Source of the DNA: an uncultured Bacilli bacterium
GTDB taxonomy: Bacteria; Bacillota_I; Bacilli_A; RF39; UBA660
Direction of reading: 5' to 3'
Length of the DNA: 42,645 nucleotides
NCBI GenBank assembly: GCA_944372195.1
Contig: CALVYK010000002.1
Location: 68,422-111,066 of the forward strand
How positions within the stretch are numbered: the stretch's first letter is position 1; each line of letters starts with the position of its first letter. The notes under the pieces are model-generated. The model was not told the origin of the DNA and did not search any database. It worked only from the letters and a program-made list of their open reading frames with translations. The translations under genes were made by a program, and so were the position numbers. This document shows, in pieces, positions 7,543-16,419 of the stretch.

Positions 7543-8220
7543 GTTTAATTTCAGAAAATCTTCTCTTAAAATTATTTCGTATGAATTATTATCATAAGTT
7601 ATAAATCCAACAATAAACTCAGGTTTTAGAGTCAGTTGACCATCAACATAAGTATATACTTTTTCTTCACATCCAGGTATTACTCTATAATTTGAATCAA
7701 CATAATTGTTTGGTATTGATGTAATTATAGAACCTGTTGAATTTTTATAAGAAGATTTAATATATATAATTAGATCTAAGATATTAAACATAGGAGTAAT
7801 ATTTTTTGTTAATGGAATGATATCGTTAGAAACAACTCCGTTTAAAATATCTCCAGTAATATATAATCCTTTACAAAATATATTTTTTAAAAATTTATTA
7901 TCATTTATATCTATTTTACCACAGCCTCCAGTTTTATGAATCCCAATATATGAATCATTATTTTCAATCAAACTTTCAAGCCAATATCCTGTTTCTATAG
8001 GAATTGGTCTTATTGAATTCCATTTTTCAATAATATTAAATAAATTTTGAATATAAAAAGAACTACCTTCATTAACACTTTTATCTGTTGTTTTCTTGAT
8101 TAATAATTTTACATAATTTGTTTTTAACAAATCAAAATAATTGTCATTTTCTAGTGTTTTAAATTTTTTTAAAATTTCTTTAATTTTTAAAATTTCTTTA
8201 GTTTTTTTGAAAAAATTCAT
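7531..8220 (-). CDS. Hypothetical protein
   Basis: The 229-residue product has a Lys-rich helical N-terminus, no membrane segment and no motif I can assign. The region around residues 80-200 looks like a compact beta-rich domain (HKTGGCGKIDI, GLYITGDILNGV, YTYVDGQLTLKPEFIVGFI). It sits between the two spore-protein genes, on the opposite strand, with its own sigma-A-like promoter and a GGTGAT ribosome site. A link to sporulation is suggested only by location. Confidence 0.75.
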   Translation of the reverse strand: MNFFKKTKEILKIKEILKKFKTLENDNYFDLLKTNYVKLLIKKTTDKSVNEGSSFYIQNLFNIIEKWNSIRPIPIETGYWLESLIENNDSYIGIHKTGGCGKIDINDNKFLKNIFCKGLYITGDILNGVVSNDIIPLTKNITPMFNILDLIIYIKSSYKNSTGSIITSIPNNYVDSNYRVIPGCEEKVYTYVDGQLTLKPEFIVGFITYDNNSYEIILREDFLKLNKNR

Positions 8221-8235
8221 ACTATCACCAAAAAA

Positions 8236-8264
8236 ATAATATAATAAATAATTTATATTGTCAA
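8236..8264 (-). promoter_or_regulatory. Sigma-A type promoter of the minus-strand gene
   Basis: Minus strand TTGACA (8259-8264), 17-base spacer, TATTAT (8236-8241), just upstream of GGTGAT and the start at 8220. Confidence 0.85.
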
Positions 8265-8281
8265 TTTAAAGGTATAATTAT

Positions 8282-8314
8282 CCACTTATTTTATTAAATT
8301 TAATATCCATAATA
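8282..8314 (+). promoter_or_regulatory. Putative forespore promoter of the second spore-protein gene
   Basis: CCACTTAT (8282-8289) and CATAATA (8308-8314) show the same spacing as at 7253-7285. The distance from CAT to the ATG is 28 bases here and 29 there. Confidence 0.55.
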
Positions 8315-8335
8315 ATAATGTAAGGTGGTGATAAA

Positions 8336-8527
8336 ATGAATAAATTAGTAGTTCCAGGTAGTAAGAAATCTCTAGAAAATTTAAAATATGAAATTGCTAG
8401 AGAGTTAGGTATTACCTTAGGTGCTGATCAAACTGCTAGATTAAACGGCGCTGTTGGTGGTGAAATGACTAAAAGATTAGTCGAACTAGGTGAACAATAT
8501 TATAGCAAAACAAATAGAGAAGGATAA
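8336..8527 (+). CDS. Alpha/beta-type small acid-soluble spore protein
   Basis: At 63 residues it is a paralogue of the product at 7308. It shares LVVPGSKKSLENLKYEIARELGI (with the GPR cleavage region) and NGAVGGEMTKRLVELG. It should bind forespore DNA in the A-like form. A long AAGGTGGTGAT ribosome site precedes the ATG. It is transcribed divergently from the unknown gene at 7531 and converges on clpP, with a shared terminator hairpin. Confidence 0.95.
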   Translation: MNKLVVPGSKKSLENLKYEIARELGITLGADQTARLNGAVGGEMTKRLVELGEQYYSKTNREG

Positions 8528-8537
8528 TCTTCTCTAT
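8514..8537. terminator. Hairpin between convergent spore-protein gene and clpP
   Basis: Nine-base perfect stem ATAGAGAAG/CTTCTCTAT (8514-8522 with 8529-8537) with a GATAAT loop. The T-rich tail is better on the minus strand (TTTGTTTTG), so it probably serves clpP mainly. Confidence 0.7.
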
Positions 8538-9100
8538 AATATTTGGTCAATTAAACCATATTGTAATGCTTCTTCACTAGATAAGTAGTTATCTCTTTCG
8601 GTGTCTTTTTCGATAGTCTTAATATCCTTGTTAGTGTTAGAAGCTAAAATTTTATTTAATTTTTCTTTTATTTTTAAAATGTGTTCTGCTGCTATTTTAA
8701 TTTCGGTTGCTTGCCCACTTGCTCCTCCTAAAGGTTGATGTATCATAGCTTCACTATTAGGCAAACAATATCTTTTTCCTTTAGTTCCACTGGATAATAA
8801 GAATGCTCCCATCGAAGCAGCCATTCCTAAACAAATAGTTGATACATCGCTTTTGATAAAATTCATAGTGTCATAAATAGCCATCCCAGCGGTAATACTT
8901 CCCCCTGGGCTATTTATGTATAAACTAATATCATTATTATTTATACTATCTAAATATAATAATTGTGCAACTACAATATTAGCTGTATTATCGTCGATTT
9001 CTCCGGTTAAAATAATTATTCTATCTTTTAATAATCTTGAATAAATATCATAAGCTCTTTCACCATTGTTACTTTTCTCAATAATTGTTGGTATAAGCAT
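8534..9100 (-). CDS. clpP: ATP-dependent Clp protease proteolytic subunit
   Basis: ClpP forms the tetradecameric serine-protease chamber served by ClpX/ClpC unfoldases. The 188 residues carry the complete triad: Ser96 in GMAASMGAF, His121 in MIHQPLGG and Asp170 in TERDNYLS. The INSPGGS oxyanion-loop segment is also present. The ribosome site AGGAGATGAT lies just upstream. No clear -35/-10 pair or heat-shock operator (CIRCE or CtsR repeat) was found before it. Confidence 0.96.
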   Translation of the reverse strand: MLIPTIIEKSNNGERAYDIYSRLLKDRIIILTGEIDDNTANIVVAQLLYLDSINNNDISLYINSPGGSITAGMAIYDTMNFIKSDVSTICLGMAASMGAFLLSSGTKGKRYCLPNSEAMIHQPLGGASGQATEIKIAAEHILKIKEKLNKILASNTNKDIKTIEKDTERDNYLSSEEALQYGLIDQIL

Positions 9101-9159
9101 AAAATCATCTCCTATTTAATATGATAGTTTGTAAAGTTAAAATTTATTCGATAAAAGAA

Positions 9160-9188
9160 ATGACAAATTTTTTTTTTTTTGATATAAT
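9160..9188 (+). promoter_or_regulatory. Promoter of the nucleoside kinase gene
   Basis: ATGACA (9160-9165), 17-base spacer containing a 13-base T run, TATAAT (9183-9188). The poly-T spacer could make expression sensitive to slippage. Confidence 0.65.
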
Positions 9189-9213
9189 GATTTAAGAATA
9201 AAGGGATGATATA

Positions 9214-10875
9214 ATGGACAAAATGATTAAGGTGGAGTATAAAGAAGGATTAATTAAGGAATATCCTGAAAACACTTCATTAGCTGAAATAGCGCATAGC
9301 TTTCAAAATGGTTATGATTATCCTATTTTGATTGCTAAGGTTGATAATGTTATTGAGGAGTTAGCCTATAAAATAACAAAAAAATGTTCAATTGATTTTT
9401 ATGATCGAAGTTCTATATTTGGTCATACGGTGTATTCTCATGGTGTACATTTTTTAATGATTGTGGCTATTAAAAAAGTGTTAGGTAATGATGCTGAAGT
9501 TATTATTCAACATTCTATTGATAATGGCGTTTATTGCGAAATGGTTAATAAAGAAATTGATAAAACAATAATACAAAAAATCGAAGATAAGATGGAAGAA
9601 TTGGTAAAACAAGATTATAATTTTATTAAATTAAGTGTTTCTAGAAAAGATGCTATGAATTTCTTTAAAAAGAAAAAACAATATGATAAAGTTGATGTCT
9701 TCAAATATATAAGTAACACTTACATCAATTTATATCGACTAGATGAATATTATGATTACTTCTTTAGTGAAATGCCTTATAGTACAAAAGTATTAGACGA
9801 ATTTAAATTAACATATATTAAAGATAATGGATTTGTATTGAGTTATCCATCTATTAATAATCCGAAGTACACTGAGGACTATTCGCATCACAAAATGATG
9901 TTTGATGCATTTTTGGATTATACTAATTTGGGAAAAACTTTGGGTATATCCAATGCTGCGGATTTAAATAAAATTGTTTCTCTTGGAAAATATAACGATA
10001 TTATTCAATTGGCTGAAGCTAATTATAATAGTCAACTAGCTAAAACAGCAAATATAATTTATAATAAAAAATATAAAATAAAAATAGTGTTATTAGCTGG
10101 TCCTTCATCAAGTGGTAAAACAACAACTGCTAGAAAATTAGAAGTATATTTGAAAGCCAGAGGATTTAAAACACATAGTATATCTACTGATGATTATTTT
10201 TTCAATCGTGTTGATACTCCAAAAAAAGCCAACGGTGAATACGATTTTGAATCTTTAAAAGCAGTTGATACCGATTTGTTTAACAAACATTTGCTAAAAT
10301 TATTAGCAGGTGAAAAAGTATTGTTGCCAGAATATAATTTTGTTTTAGGCGAAAGAGAATATAAAAATAAACATCTACAGTTAGGCGAAAATGATATTGT
10401 TATAATTGAAGGATTACATGCATTAAATCCAGAACTTACTTTAGCTATAGATGATTCAAATAAATTTAAGATATATATAAGCCCATTGACACAATTAAAC
10501 ATTGATAATCACAATCGCATTCACACTTCCGATACAAGAAGATTAAGAAGAATAATTAGAGATAATAAGTATCGTGGATGGAATGCCGCTGAAACATTGA
10601 GAAATTGGAAAAATATATTAGAAGGAGAAGAGGAATATGTTTTTCCATATCAAAATAAAGCAGATATTATTATTAATTCAGCTTTAATATACGAATTAGG
10701 GGTTTTAAAAACATATGCTGAGCCTTTATTATTTTCGGTTAATGAAGATGATGAAGTTTATCCAGAAGCGATAAGATTAATTAATTTCTTGAGGAATTTT
10801 TTACCAATTCCATCGGATGATGTTCCAAAAGAATCAGTATTAAGAGAATTTATAGGTGGAAGTTGTTTCCATTAA
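9214..10875 (+). CDS. TGS-domain nucleoside (uridine kinase-like) kinase
   Basis: The 553 residues split into an N-terminal TGS plus threonyl-tRNA-synthetase-like editing-type region (about 1-240; note HTVYSHGVHFLM) and a C-terminal P-loop kinase of the uridine kinase/phosphoribulokinase superfamily. Walker A is GPSSSGKTT at 296-304. STDDYFFNR and IIEGLHALNP follow, as in uridine kinases. This fused architecture is widespread in Bacillota and Bacteroidota. The substrate is most likely a nucleoside, but this is not proven from sequence. An AGGGATGAT ribosome site fixes the ATG at 9214. Only 16 bases separate it from gap, so the two are probably co-transcribed. Confidence 0.85.
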   Translation: MDKMIKVEYKEGLIKEYPENTSLAEIAHSFQNGYDYPILIAKVDNVIEELAYKITKKCSIDFYDRSSIFGHTVYSHGVHFLMIVAIKKVLGNDAEVIIQHSIDNGVYCEMVNKEIDKTIIQKIEDKMEELVKQDYNFIKLSVSRKDAMNFFKKKKQYDKVDVFKYISNTYINLYRLDEYYDYFFSEMPYSTKVLDEFKLTYIKDNGFVLSYPSINNPKYTEDYSHHKMMFDAFLDYTNLGKTLGISNAADLNKIVSLGKYNDIIQLAEANYNSQLAKTANIIYNKKYKIKIVLLAGPSSSGKTTTARKLEVYLKARGFKTHSISTDDYFFNRVDTPKKANGEYDFESLKAVDTDLFNKHLLKLLAGEKVLLPEYNFVLGEREYKNKHLQLGENDIVIIEGLHALNPELTLAIDDSNKFKIYISPLTQLNIDNHNRIHTSDTRRLRRIIRDNKYRGWNAAETLRNWKNILEGEEEYVFPYQNKADIIINSALIYELGVLKTYAEPLLFSVNEDDEVYPEAIRLINFLRNFLPIPSDDVPKESVLREFIGGSCFH

Positions 10876-10891
10876 AGAAAGGATGATAGTA

Positions 10892-11896
10892 ATGAAAGTA
10901 GCAATTAATGGCTTTGGAAGAATTGGAAGATTAGTATTTAGAATTATGGAGGAAGATCCTAATATTGAAGTTGTAGCAATTAATGATTTAACTGATGCTG
11001 AGCAACTTGCATATTTATTAAAATACGACAGCAACCATCGAAATTACAAGGTAGATGAAATTGATTTTGATGAAAATAACGTTATCGTATCTGGACGAAA
11101 AATTAAAATATTTAAAGAAACAGATCCTGCTAATTTACCATGGGGTGAATTGGGAATCGATCAAGTGTTTGAATGTACTGGTAAATTTGTTAAGTATGAA
11201 GATGCTTATAAACATATAGAAGCAGGCGCTAAACATGTAATCATTTCCGCACCAGGTAAGGGTGATATGAAAACAATAGTTTATAATGTAAACCACGAAA
11301 CTTTAGATGGTACTGAAAAAATTATTTCAGCAGCTTCATGTACAACTAATTGCTTAGCTCCGGTGGCTAATGTAATTAATAATAAATTTGGGATTGTTAA
11401 AGGCTATATGACAACAGTTCATGCCTATACTAATGATCAAGTAATATTAGATGTTGCTCATAAAAAAGGTATTAAAGCGCGTCGTGGTAGAGCAGGTGCT
11501 ATGAATATTATTCCATCTAGTACTGGCGCTGCTTCTGCTTTAGGTTTAGTAATACCTTCATTAAAAGGTAAATTAGATGGTAGTGCCTTAAGAGTACCAA
11601 CTCCAACTGGCTCTGTAGTTGATTTAACTTTAGAATTAAGTAGAAATGTAACAGTTGAAGAAATTAATAATGCTTTAATGAATAATTGTAATGAAACTTT
11701 GACATTTACGTTTGATCCAGTAGTATCAAGTGACATAATCGGTTCATCTTGCGGAGCATTAGTCGATGGCTTGTTGACTGATGTGTTAGAAGTAGATGGC
11801 AAACAATTGGTAAAAGTTGTTGCTTGGTATGATAATGAAATGGGTTATTCTAATCAAATGGTTAGAACAGCTAAGTATTTAGATAGTTTAAAATAA
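10892..11896 (+). CDS. gap: Glyceraldehyde-3-phosphate dehydrogenase
   Basis: The enzyme oxidises glyceraldehyde 3-phosphate to 1,3-bisphosphoglycerate with NAD in glycolysis. The 334 residues contain the Rossmann loop INGFGRIGR (5-13), Asp32 (NAD preference), catalytic Cys150 in SAASCTTNC and His177 in TTVHAYTND. The start at 10892 follows AAAGGATGAT; an upstream in-frame ATG at 10856 overlaps the kinase gene and has no ribosome site. Its partner pgk lies 3.4 kb downstream, with accessory genes and a decayed copy of the gap 3' end between them. Confidence 0.96.
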   Translation: MKVAINGFGRIGRLVFRIMEEDPNIEVVAINDLTDAEQLAYLLKYDSNHRNYKVDEIDFDENNVIVSGRKIKIFKETDPANLPWGELGIDQVFECTGKFVKYEDAYKHIEAGAKHVIISAPGKGDMKTIVYNVNHETLDGTEKIISAASCTTNCLAPVANVINNKFGIVKGYMTTVHAYTNDQVILDVAHKKGIKARRGRAGAMNIIPSSTGAASALGLVIPSLKGKLDGSALRVPTPTGSVVDLTLELSRNVTVEEINNALMNNCNETLTFTFDPVVSSDIIGSSCGALVDGLLTDVLEVDGKQLVKVVAWYDNEMGYSNQMVRTAKYLDSLK

Positions 11897-11907
11897 CTAT
11901 CTTTTTT
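11881..11907 (+). terminator. Terminator of gap
   Basis: Stem AGATAGTT/AACTATCT (11881-11888 with 11895-11902) around TAAAAT, then six T. The stop codon lies in the hairpin. Confidence 0.85.
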
Positions 11908-11965
11908 ACTGAGCTGTGTAAAAAAAATATAAAATTATAAAATTATTACTGTTAGGTGTAATAAT

Positions 11966-11994
11966 TTGACAAATATAGTAATATAGTATATAAT
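11966..11994 (+). promoter_or_regulatory. Consensus sigma-A promoter
   Basis: TTGACA (11966-11971), exactly 17 bases, TATAAT (11989-11994), driving the ATPase gene. Confidence 0.9.
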
Positions 11995-12011
11995 TTGAAT
12001 GGGTGATAAAA

Positions 12012-13199
12012 ATGTTAAAAAGAGAAATATATTTAAAAAAAATAAGACCTTTTTACAACAGTGATTTGATTAAAATATTAGTTGGGATAAGAAGATGTGG
12101 CAAGTCCGTTTTATTAAAACAAATAATTGAGGAATTAAACAACACAAATATTTCTACAGATCATATAGTATATATTAATTTTGAATATATTGAATACGAA
12201 GAATTATTGGATTATAAAAAATTAAATAAATTTATAAAGGATAAAATAAAAGATGATAAGATTTATTATTTGTTTTTTGACGAAATTCAAAACGTATCTC
12301 AATTTGAAAAAGTTATAAACTCTTTACGTGCTTCTTCCAATGTTAGTATATTTATAACGGGTTCTAATAGTAAATTATTGTCAAGTGAATTATCAACAGT
12401 ATTATCTGGTAGATATGTAACATTTAAAATAAAACCTTTAAGTTATAAAGAAGTTACTCAATTGTTAGATACTAATCAGTATATATTAGATAATTATTTA
12501 AAATGGGGCGGATTACCTAATAGATTCGAATTTGATGATGAAGAAAGTATTAAAAATTATTTATATAATGTTTATGACTCAATCATATTAAGAGACATTG
12601 TTGAAAGATTGAAATTACAAGATATTAGTTTGTTTAATTTGATTTTACAATACATAATAGATACTATAGGTAGAGAATTTTCTAGTACTAACATTATTAA
12701 GTATTTAAAAAATGAAGGAAGAGAAATATCGAATTCCACTTTATATTCTTATTTAGATGCTTTGTGTAAATGTTTTTTAATTCAAAAAATATATCGTTAC
12801 GATGTTCATGGCAAAGCAATTTTAAAAACATTAAATAAATATTATTTGACTGATTTAGGTTTGGCTCAAATAAAAAACAATAAATCATTTATAAATAAAT
12901 CTTATGCTATTGAAAATATAGTATATAATCAATTATTAACATTTGGCTATGATGTTTGTATAGGTAAAACAAAAAAAGGTGAAATAGATTTTGTCGCAAT
13001 GAAAGCTAATCAAATAAAATATATTCAAGTATCACTTACTGTTTCTGATGAAAACACTTACGAAAGAGAATTATCAGCTTTTGATGGAATAAAAGATAAT
13101 TATCCTAAATATTTAATTACTTTAGATAAATTAGATTATAGTAAAAATGGAATAAAACATTTAAATTTAATTGATTTTTTGAATAAAGAAGAATTTTAA
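12012..13199 (+). CDS. AAA-family ATPase with DUF4143-type C-terminus
   Basis: The 395-residue product starts at the ATG after GGGTGAT. It has a P-loop ATPase domain (AAA_14 type) with Walker A GIRRCGKS at 25-32 and Walker B LFFDEIQ (Asp91-Glu92), a FITGSNSKLLS sensor-like segment, and a C-terminal DUF4143-like region with KTKKGEIDFVA. The last motif resembles the restriction-endonuclease-like core seen in this family. Family members are abundant, often horizontally acquired and mostly uncharacterised. It lies between gap and a degraded duplicate of the gap 3' end, which suggests arrival by insertion. It has its own consensus promoter. Confidence 0.85.
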   Translation: MLKREIYLKKIRPFYNSDLIKILVGIRRCGKSVLLKQIIEELNNTNISTDHIVYINFEYIEYEELLDYKKLNKFIKDKIKDDKIYYLFFDEIQNVSQFEKVINSLRASSNVSIFITGSNSKLLSSELSTVLSGRYVTFKIKPLSYKEVTQLLDTNQYILDNYLKWGGLPNRFEFDDEESIKNYLYNVYDSIILRDIVERLKLQDISLFNLILQYIIDTIGREFSSTNIIKYLKNEGREISNSTLYSYLDALCKCFLIQKIYRYDVHGKAILKTLNKYYLTDLGLAQIKNNKSFINKSYAIENIVYNQLLTFGYDVCIGKTKKGEIDFVAMKANQIKYIQVSLTVSDENTYERELSAFDGIKDNYPKYLITLDKLDYSKNGIKHLNLIDFLNKEEF

Positions 13200-13222
13200 T
13201 TTAATTACGATTAATTGGGATA

Positions 13223-13466
13223 AGGAAACTAGCAGTGCATTGAGCGTATCAACTTTAGCTTGGACATTGTCAATTTAACTTTTGAATAAAGTAAAAATAT
13301 AACTATAGAAGAAATCAATAATAATAATCGTTATTGGGTATTAAGTAATGGCTTAGAAGTAGATGGCAAACAATTAGTAAAAGTTGTAGCATGGTATGAT
13401 AATGAAATGGGTTATTCTAGTCAAATGGTTAGAACAGCTAAGTATTTAAATAAATTAAGTCAATAA
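13223..13466 (+). pseudogene. Decayed second copy of the gap 3' end
   Basis: Bases 13353-13448 match gap 11786-11881 at 92 of 96 positions and still read [22 protein letters not shown]. Upstream, 13223-13325 aligns with the gap segment near 11565-11675 with many substitutions, small gaps and stops. About 100 bp between these blocks is missing. It has no start and cannot encode an enzyme. The uneven identity suggests that the last block has been kept similar by recombination with gap, or that the two blocks have different histories. Confidence 0.9.
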
Positions 13467-13479
13467 TTTGACTTTTTTT
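13457..13479 (+). terminator. Terminator after the gap remnant
   Basis: Stem AAGTCAA/TTGACTT (13457-13463 with 13468-13474) with a TAAT loop, then seven T. Its stem differs from that of the real gap terminator, so it is not a simple copy. Confidence 0.8.
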
Positions 13480-13526
13480 GTTTATAATAATAATGTTACA
13501 ATTTTGTAATTGTTTACACTATTATA

Positions 13527-13555
13527 TTGCTTAAATTAATAAAATATTTTATAAT
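13527..13555 (+). promoter_or_regulatory. Promoter of the prepilin-like gene
   Basis: TTGCTT (13527-13532), 17-base spacer, TATAAT (13550-13555), followed by AAAGTGGTGAT and ATG. Confidence 0.75.
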
Positions 13556-13570
13556 TAAAGTGGTGATAAT

Positions 13571-15220
13571 ATGAAGAAAAATGCGTTTACTTTGGTTGAA
13601 TTATTAGCTATTGTAATTATAATGGCATCTATATTGTTAGTTGTATTGCCTTCAATAAATGATGCTATTAAAAGCGGCGAAGAAAATAAAAAACAGGATA
13701 ATCTAAATAGTATTTATATGGCTGCTGAAAACTATTTGATGTCAAATTATGATAAGTATTCTAGTTTAGATGATATTGGTGCATCTGAATATATTTATAT
13801 TACAGATTTAATTGCTAATAATTATATAAGTATAAGTACAGTTAACCCAATTACTGATTCATATTTTAAAAATTCTGATGCAGTTAAAGTTACCAGAAAT
13901 AATGATGGAACTTTTAGTTATGAACTTGTATATTTTAAAACATTAATTGAAACTTTATTGGAACAATATGCTGATGCAAATAAAACGGGTTTAGTAAAAG
14001 ATAATACAAATCCTAATTTGTATTATTATACTGGAACAAATGAACAAGTAAATAATAATTTCTTATGGTATGGCGGCCATCAATGGCGAGTATTAGATTT
14101 TGATACATCTGCTAAAACTTTAACATTAATAACTCAACAACCATTAACAGCAATTCATCCTGCAAGTTCAGTATGGACGACAGAAAAAAGCTATGCTTCA
14201 AGTTATATTAATAGTTGGCTAAATGATTATTTTTTGAATAGTTTAGATAGTGATATACAAAATAATATATTAGATAATACATTTAATGTAGGGATATATA
14301 CAAATGTCGATGAAATAACAACAATACAAAAAGTAGGATTATTGGATGAAAATCAATACAAAAGAACTGGTGGTAACAATTCATTTTTAAATATTAATGA
14401 TTATTGGTGGTTGGGTAACAGATATAATTCATCTACTATTTCTAGTGTTGATGGTTATGGAAATTTGAATTATGTGTCAATTTCTAGCAAATATGGAATT
14501 CGACCAGTTATAAAAATTTATGATATGCCGATAAATGGCGGAGATGGTACTATTATTGATAGTTATTATTCAGCAGATAAAGCAACAAATACAAATGGAG
14601 TACAAGTAGGAGAATATATCAATGTACCATATAGTGGTGATGATAATGCTTGTGGTGATGATAATTTATGTTCTTTTAAAGTCGTTAGCAAAGATAACGA
14701 TAGCATTAAAGCTATATTAAATGGCTTACTTCCTAGTACTAGTGCATGGGCGGATAGTGCAAGCGATAATATAACAACAAATGATTTGGTATATACATCA
14801 CTCAATAATTTTGTAGCTGGTATAAGCAGTACATATCGTTATATAGGAAATAAAACATTTTATGTAGGTGATTATCCTAATGCCGCAAATTATAAGGACG
14901 TTCAAGATGCCACACTAGAAGCTAATGTTGGATTGCCTACAGTAGGAGAGATTTTTAGTGGAAATGATATTGATGTAAGTTCATCAAGTACAAAATTTTT
15001 TGTTGATGCAAATACAATCGAAAATAATAGCTCTAGCAAATTCTATTGGACAATGAATAGATATAGTCCATCCGAAATACGTTGTGTTGCTGATACAGGC
15101 AGTTTGAATTCTTATTCTTCAACTGAGTTATACGGAGTTCGACCGGTTATATATTTGAAGTTGGGACTTGTTTTTGTTGGGGGAGAAGGAACAGCTCAGG
15201 ATCCTTATAGATTTCAATGA
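13571..15220 (+). CDS. Large prepilin-like surface protein with repeated ectodomain
   Basis: The N-terminus is a class III prepilin signal: KNA, then FTLVELLAIVIIMAS with the conserved Glu at +5 and a hydrophobic helix (about 6-27). A type IV prepilin peptidase should cleave before Phe6; Ala instead of Gly at -1 is tolerated in the family. The pilin-like stalk runs to about 125. Two related ectodomain units follow, about 150-330 and 340-549, each ending in YG(I/V)RPVI followed by a GG(D/E)GT element. The second contains Cys361, Cys367 and Cys505. At 549 residues it is much larger than a normal minor pilin. No pilus assembly genes are adjacent. It sits between the gap remnant and pgk with no terminator, so pgk may depend on its transcript. 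Confidence 0.85.
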   Translation: MKKNAFTLVELLAIVIIMASILLVVLPSINDAIKSGEENKKQDNLNSIYMAAENYLMSNYDKYSSLDDIGASEYIYITDLIANNYISISTVNPITDSYFKNSDAVKVTRNNDGTFSYELVYFKTLIETLLEQYADANKTGLVKDNTNPNLYYYTGTNEQVNNNFLWYGGHQWRVLDFDTSAKTLTLITQQPLTAIHPASSVWTTEKSYASSYINSWLNDYFLNSLDSDIQNNILDNTFNVGIYTNVDEITTIQKVGLLDENQYKRTGGNNSFLNINDYWWLGNRYNSSTISSVDGYGNLNYVSISSKYGIRPVIKIYDMPINGGDGTIIDSYYSADKATNTNGVQVGEYINVPYSGDDNACGDDNLCSFKVVSKDNDSIKAILNGLLPSTSAWADSASDNITTNDLVYTSLNNFVAGISSTYRYIGNKTFYVGDYPNAANYKDVQDATLEANVGLPTVGEIFSGNDIDVSSSSTKFFVDANTIENNSSSKFYWTMNRYSPSEIRCVADTGSLNSYSSTELYGVRPVIYLKLGLVFVGGEGTAQDPYRFQ

Positions 15221-15267
15221 TTTAATATAATTAGAAAATGTTTAATGATAAAAAAGAAAGGATGAAA

Positions 15268-16419
15268 ATGAAAACAATAAAAGATTTTGATTTAAATAAT
15301 AAAAAAGTAATAATAAGAGTAGATTTTAACGTGCCAATTAAAGATGGTATAATTTTAGATGACACGAGAATAAAGGAAAGTCTAAAAACAATTAAATATG
15401 CTATTGATAATAATGCTAAAGTAATTTTAATGAGTCATTTGGGTAGAATTAAAGATGAAACTGATAAATTAAAAAACACTTTAAAACCTGTTAGTACTAA
15501 ATTAAGTGAATTATTAAATAAAAATGTTATCTTTGTTCCTAATACTAGAGGTGAAGAATTAGAAAATGCTATTAATAATTTAAAAAATGGTGAAGTATTA
15601 TTAATGGAAAATACAAGATTTGAAGATTTACCTGATAAAAAAGAAAGTAAAAACGATCCAGAATTGGGCAAATATTGGGCTTCATTAGGCGATATATACA
15701 TTAATGATGCGTTTGGTACCGCACATCGTGCACATGCTTCTAATGTTGGCATTGCTAGTAATTTACCTAGTGGTATAGGATTTTTAATTCAGAAAGAATT
15801 GGATAATTTATTGCCAGCTATTAACAATCCTAATAGGCCGTTTACAGTTATATTAGGTGGAGCTAAGGTAAGTGATAAAATAGGTGTAATTGAAAATATC
15901 GTAAAAAAAGCTGATTATATTTTAATAGGTGGTGGAATGGCTTTTACATTCTTAAAAGCTGAAGGAATAGAAATTGGTAGTTCTTTATTAGATATTGAAA
16001 GTATTGATTTTTGTAAAAAGATCTTAAAAGAAAATGAAAATAAAATAATTTTACCTATAGATGTTGTTACCGATCAAAAAGAATGTTTTATAACAGATAT
16101 TACTATGGAAGAAAGAGGATTAGATATTGGAAGAAAAACAGTAAAATTATTTAAGCAATATTTGGATATTAGTAAAACTATCATTTGGAATGGACCGGTT
16201 GGTATGTTTGAAGAAAAAAAATATAGTCATGGTACTGAAGAAATTTGTCAAATATTAAAGAACATCGATGCCATAAAAATAGCTGGTGGTGGGGATACCG
16301 CTAGTGCTATTAAAAATTTAGGTTATGAATGTGCGTTTACTCATATTTCAACAGGTGGAGGAGCTAGTTTAGAATTATTAGAAGGTAAAGTTCTACCTGG
16401 TATTGATGTAATCAAATGA
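15268..16419 (+). CDS. pgk: Phosphoglycerate kinase
   Basis: It converts 1,3-bisphosphoglycerate plus ADP to 3-phosphoglycerate plus ATP. I chose the ATG at 15268, six bases after GAAAGG; in-frame ATGs at 15238 and 15262 are less well placed. The 383-residue product has the substrate-binding RVDFNVP near the N-terminus, SHLGR, the hinge-region GGAKVSDKIGV, WNGPVGMFE and the C-terminal GGGDTASA nucleotide loop. No promoter is obvious directly upstream. It overlaps the next gene by four bases (ATGA) and starts a four-gene operon ending with tpiA. Confidence 0.96.
   Translation: MKTIKDFDLNNKKVIIRVDFNVPIKDGIILDDTRIKESLKTIKYAIDNNAKVILMSHLGRIKDETDKLKNTLKPVSTKLSELLNKNVIFVPNTRGEELENAINNLKNGEVLLMENTRFEDLPDKKESKNDPELGKYWASLGDIYINDAFGTAHRAHASNVGIASNLPSGIGFLIQKELDNLLPAINNPNRPFTVILGGAKVSDKIGVIENIVKKADYILIGGGMAFTFLKAEGIEIGSSLLDIESIDFCKKILKENENKIILPIDVVTDQKECFITDITMEERGLDIGRKTVKLFKQYLDISKTIIWNGPVGMFEEKKYSHGTEEICQILKNIDAIKIAGGGDTASAIKNLGYECAFTHISTGGGASLELLEGKVLPGIDVIK

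Noticed and set aside
10194-10502. Long antisense ORFs over the kinase, gap and pgk genes
   Set aside because: They mirror strongly coding plus-strand genes and have no ribosome sites or recognisable motifs.
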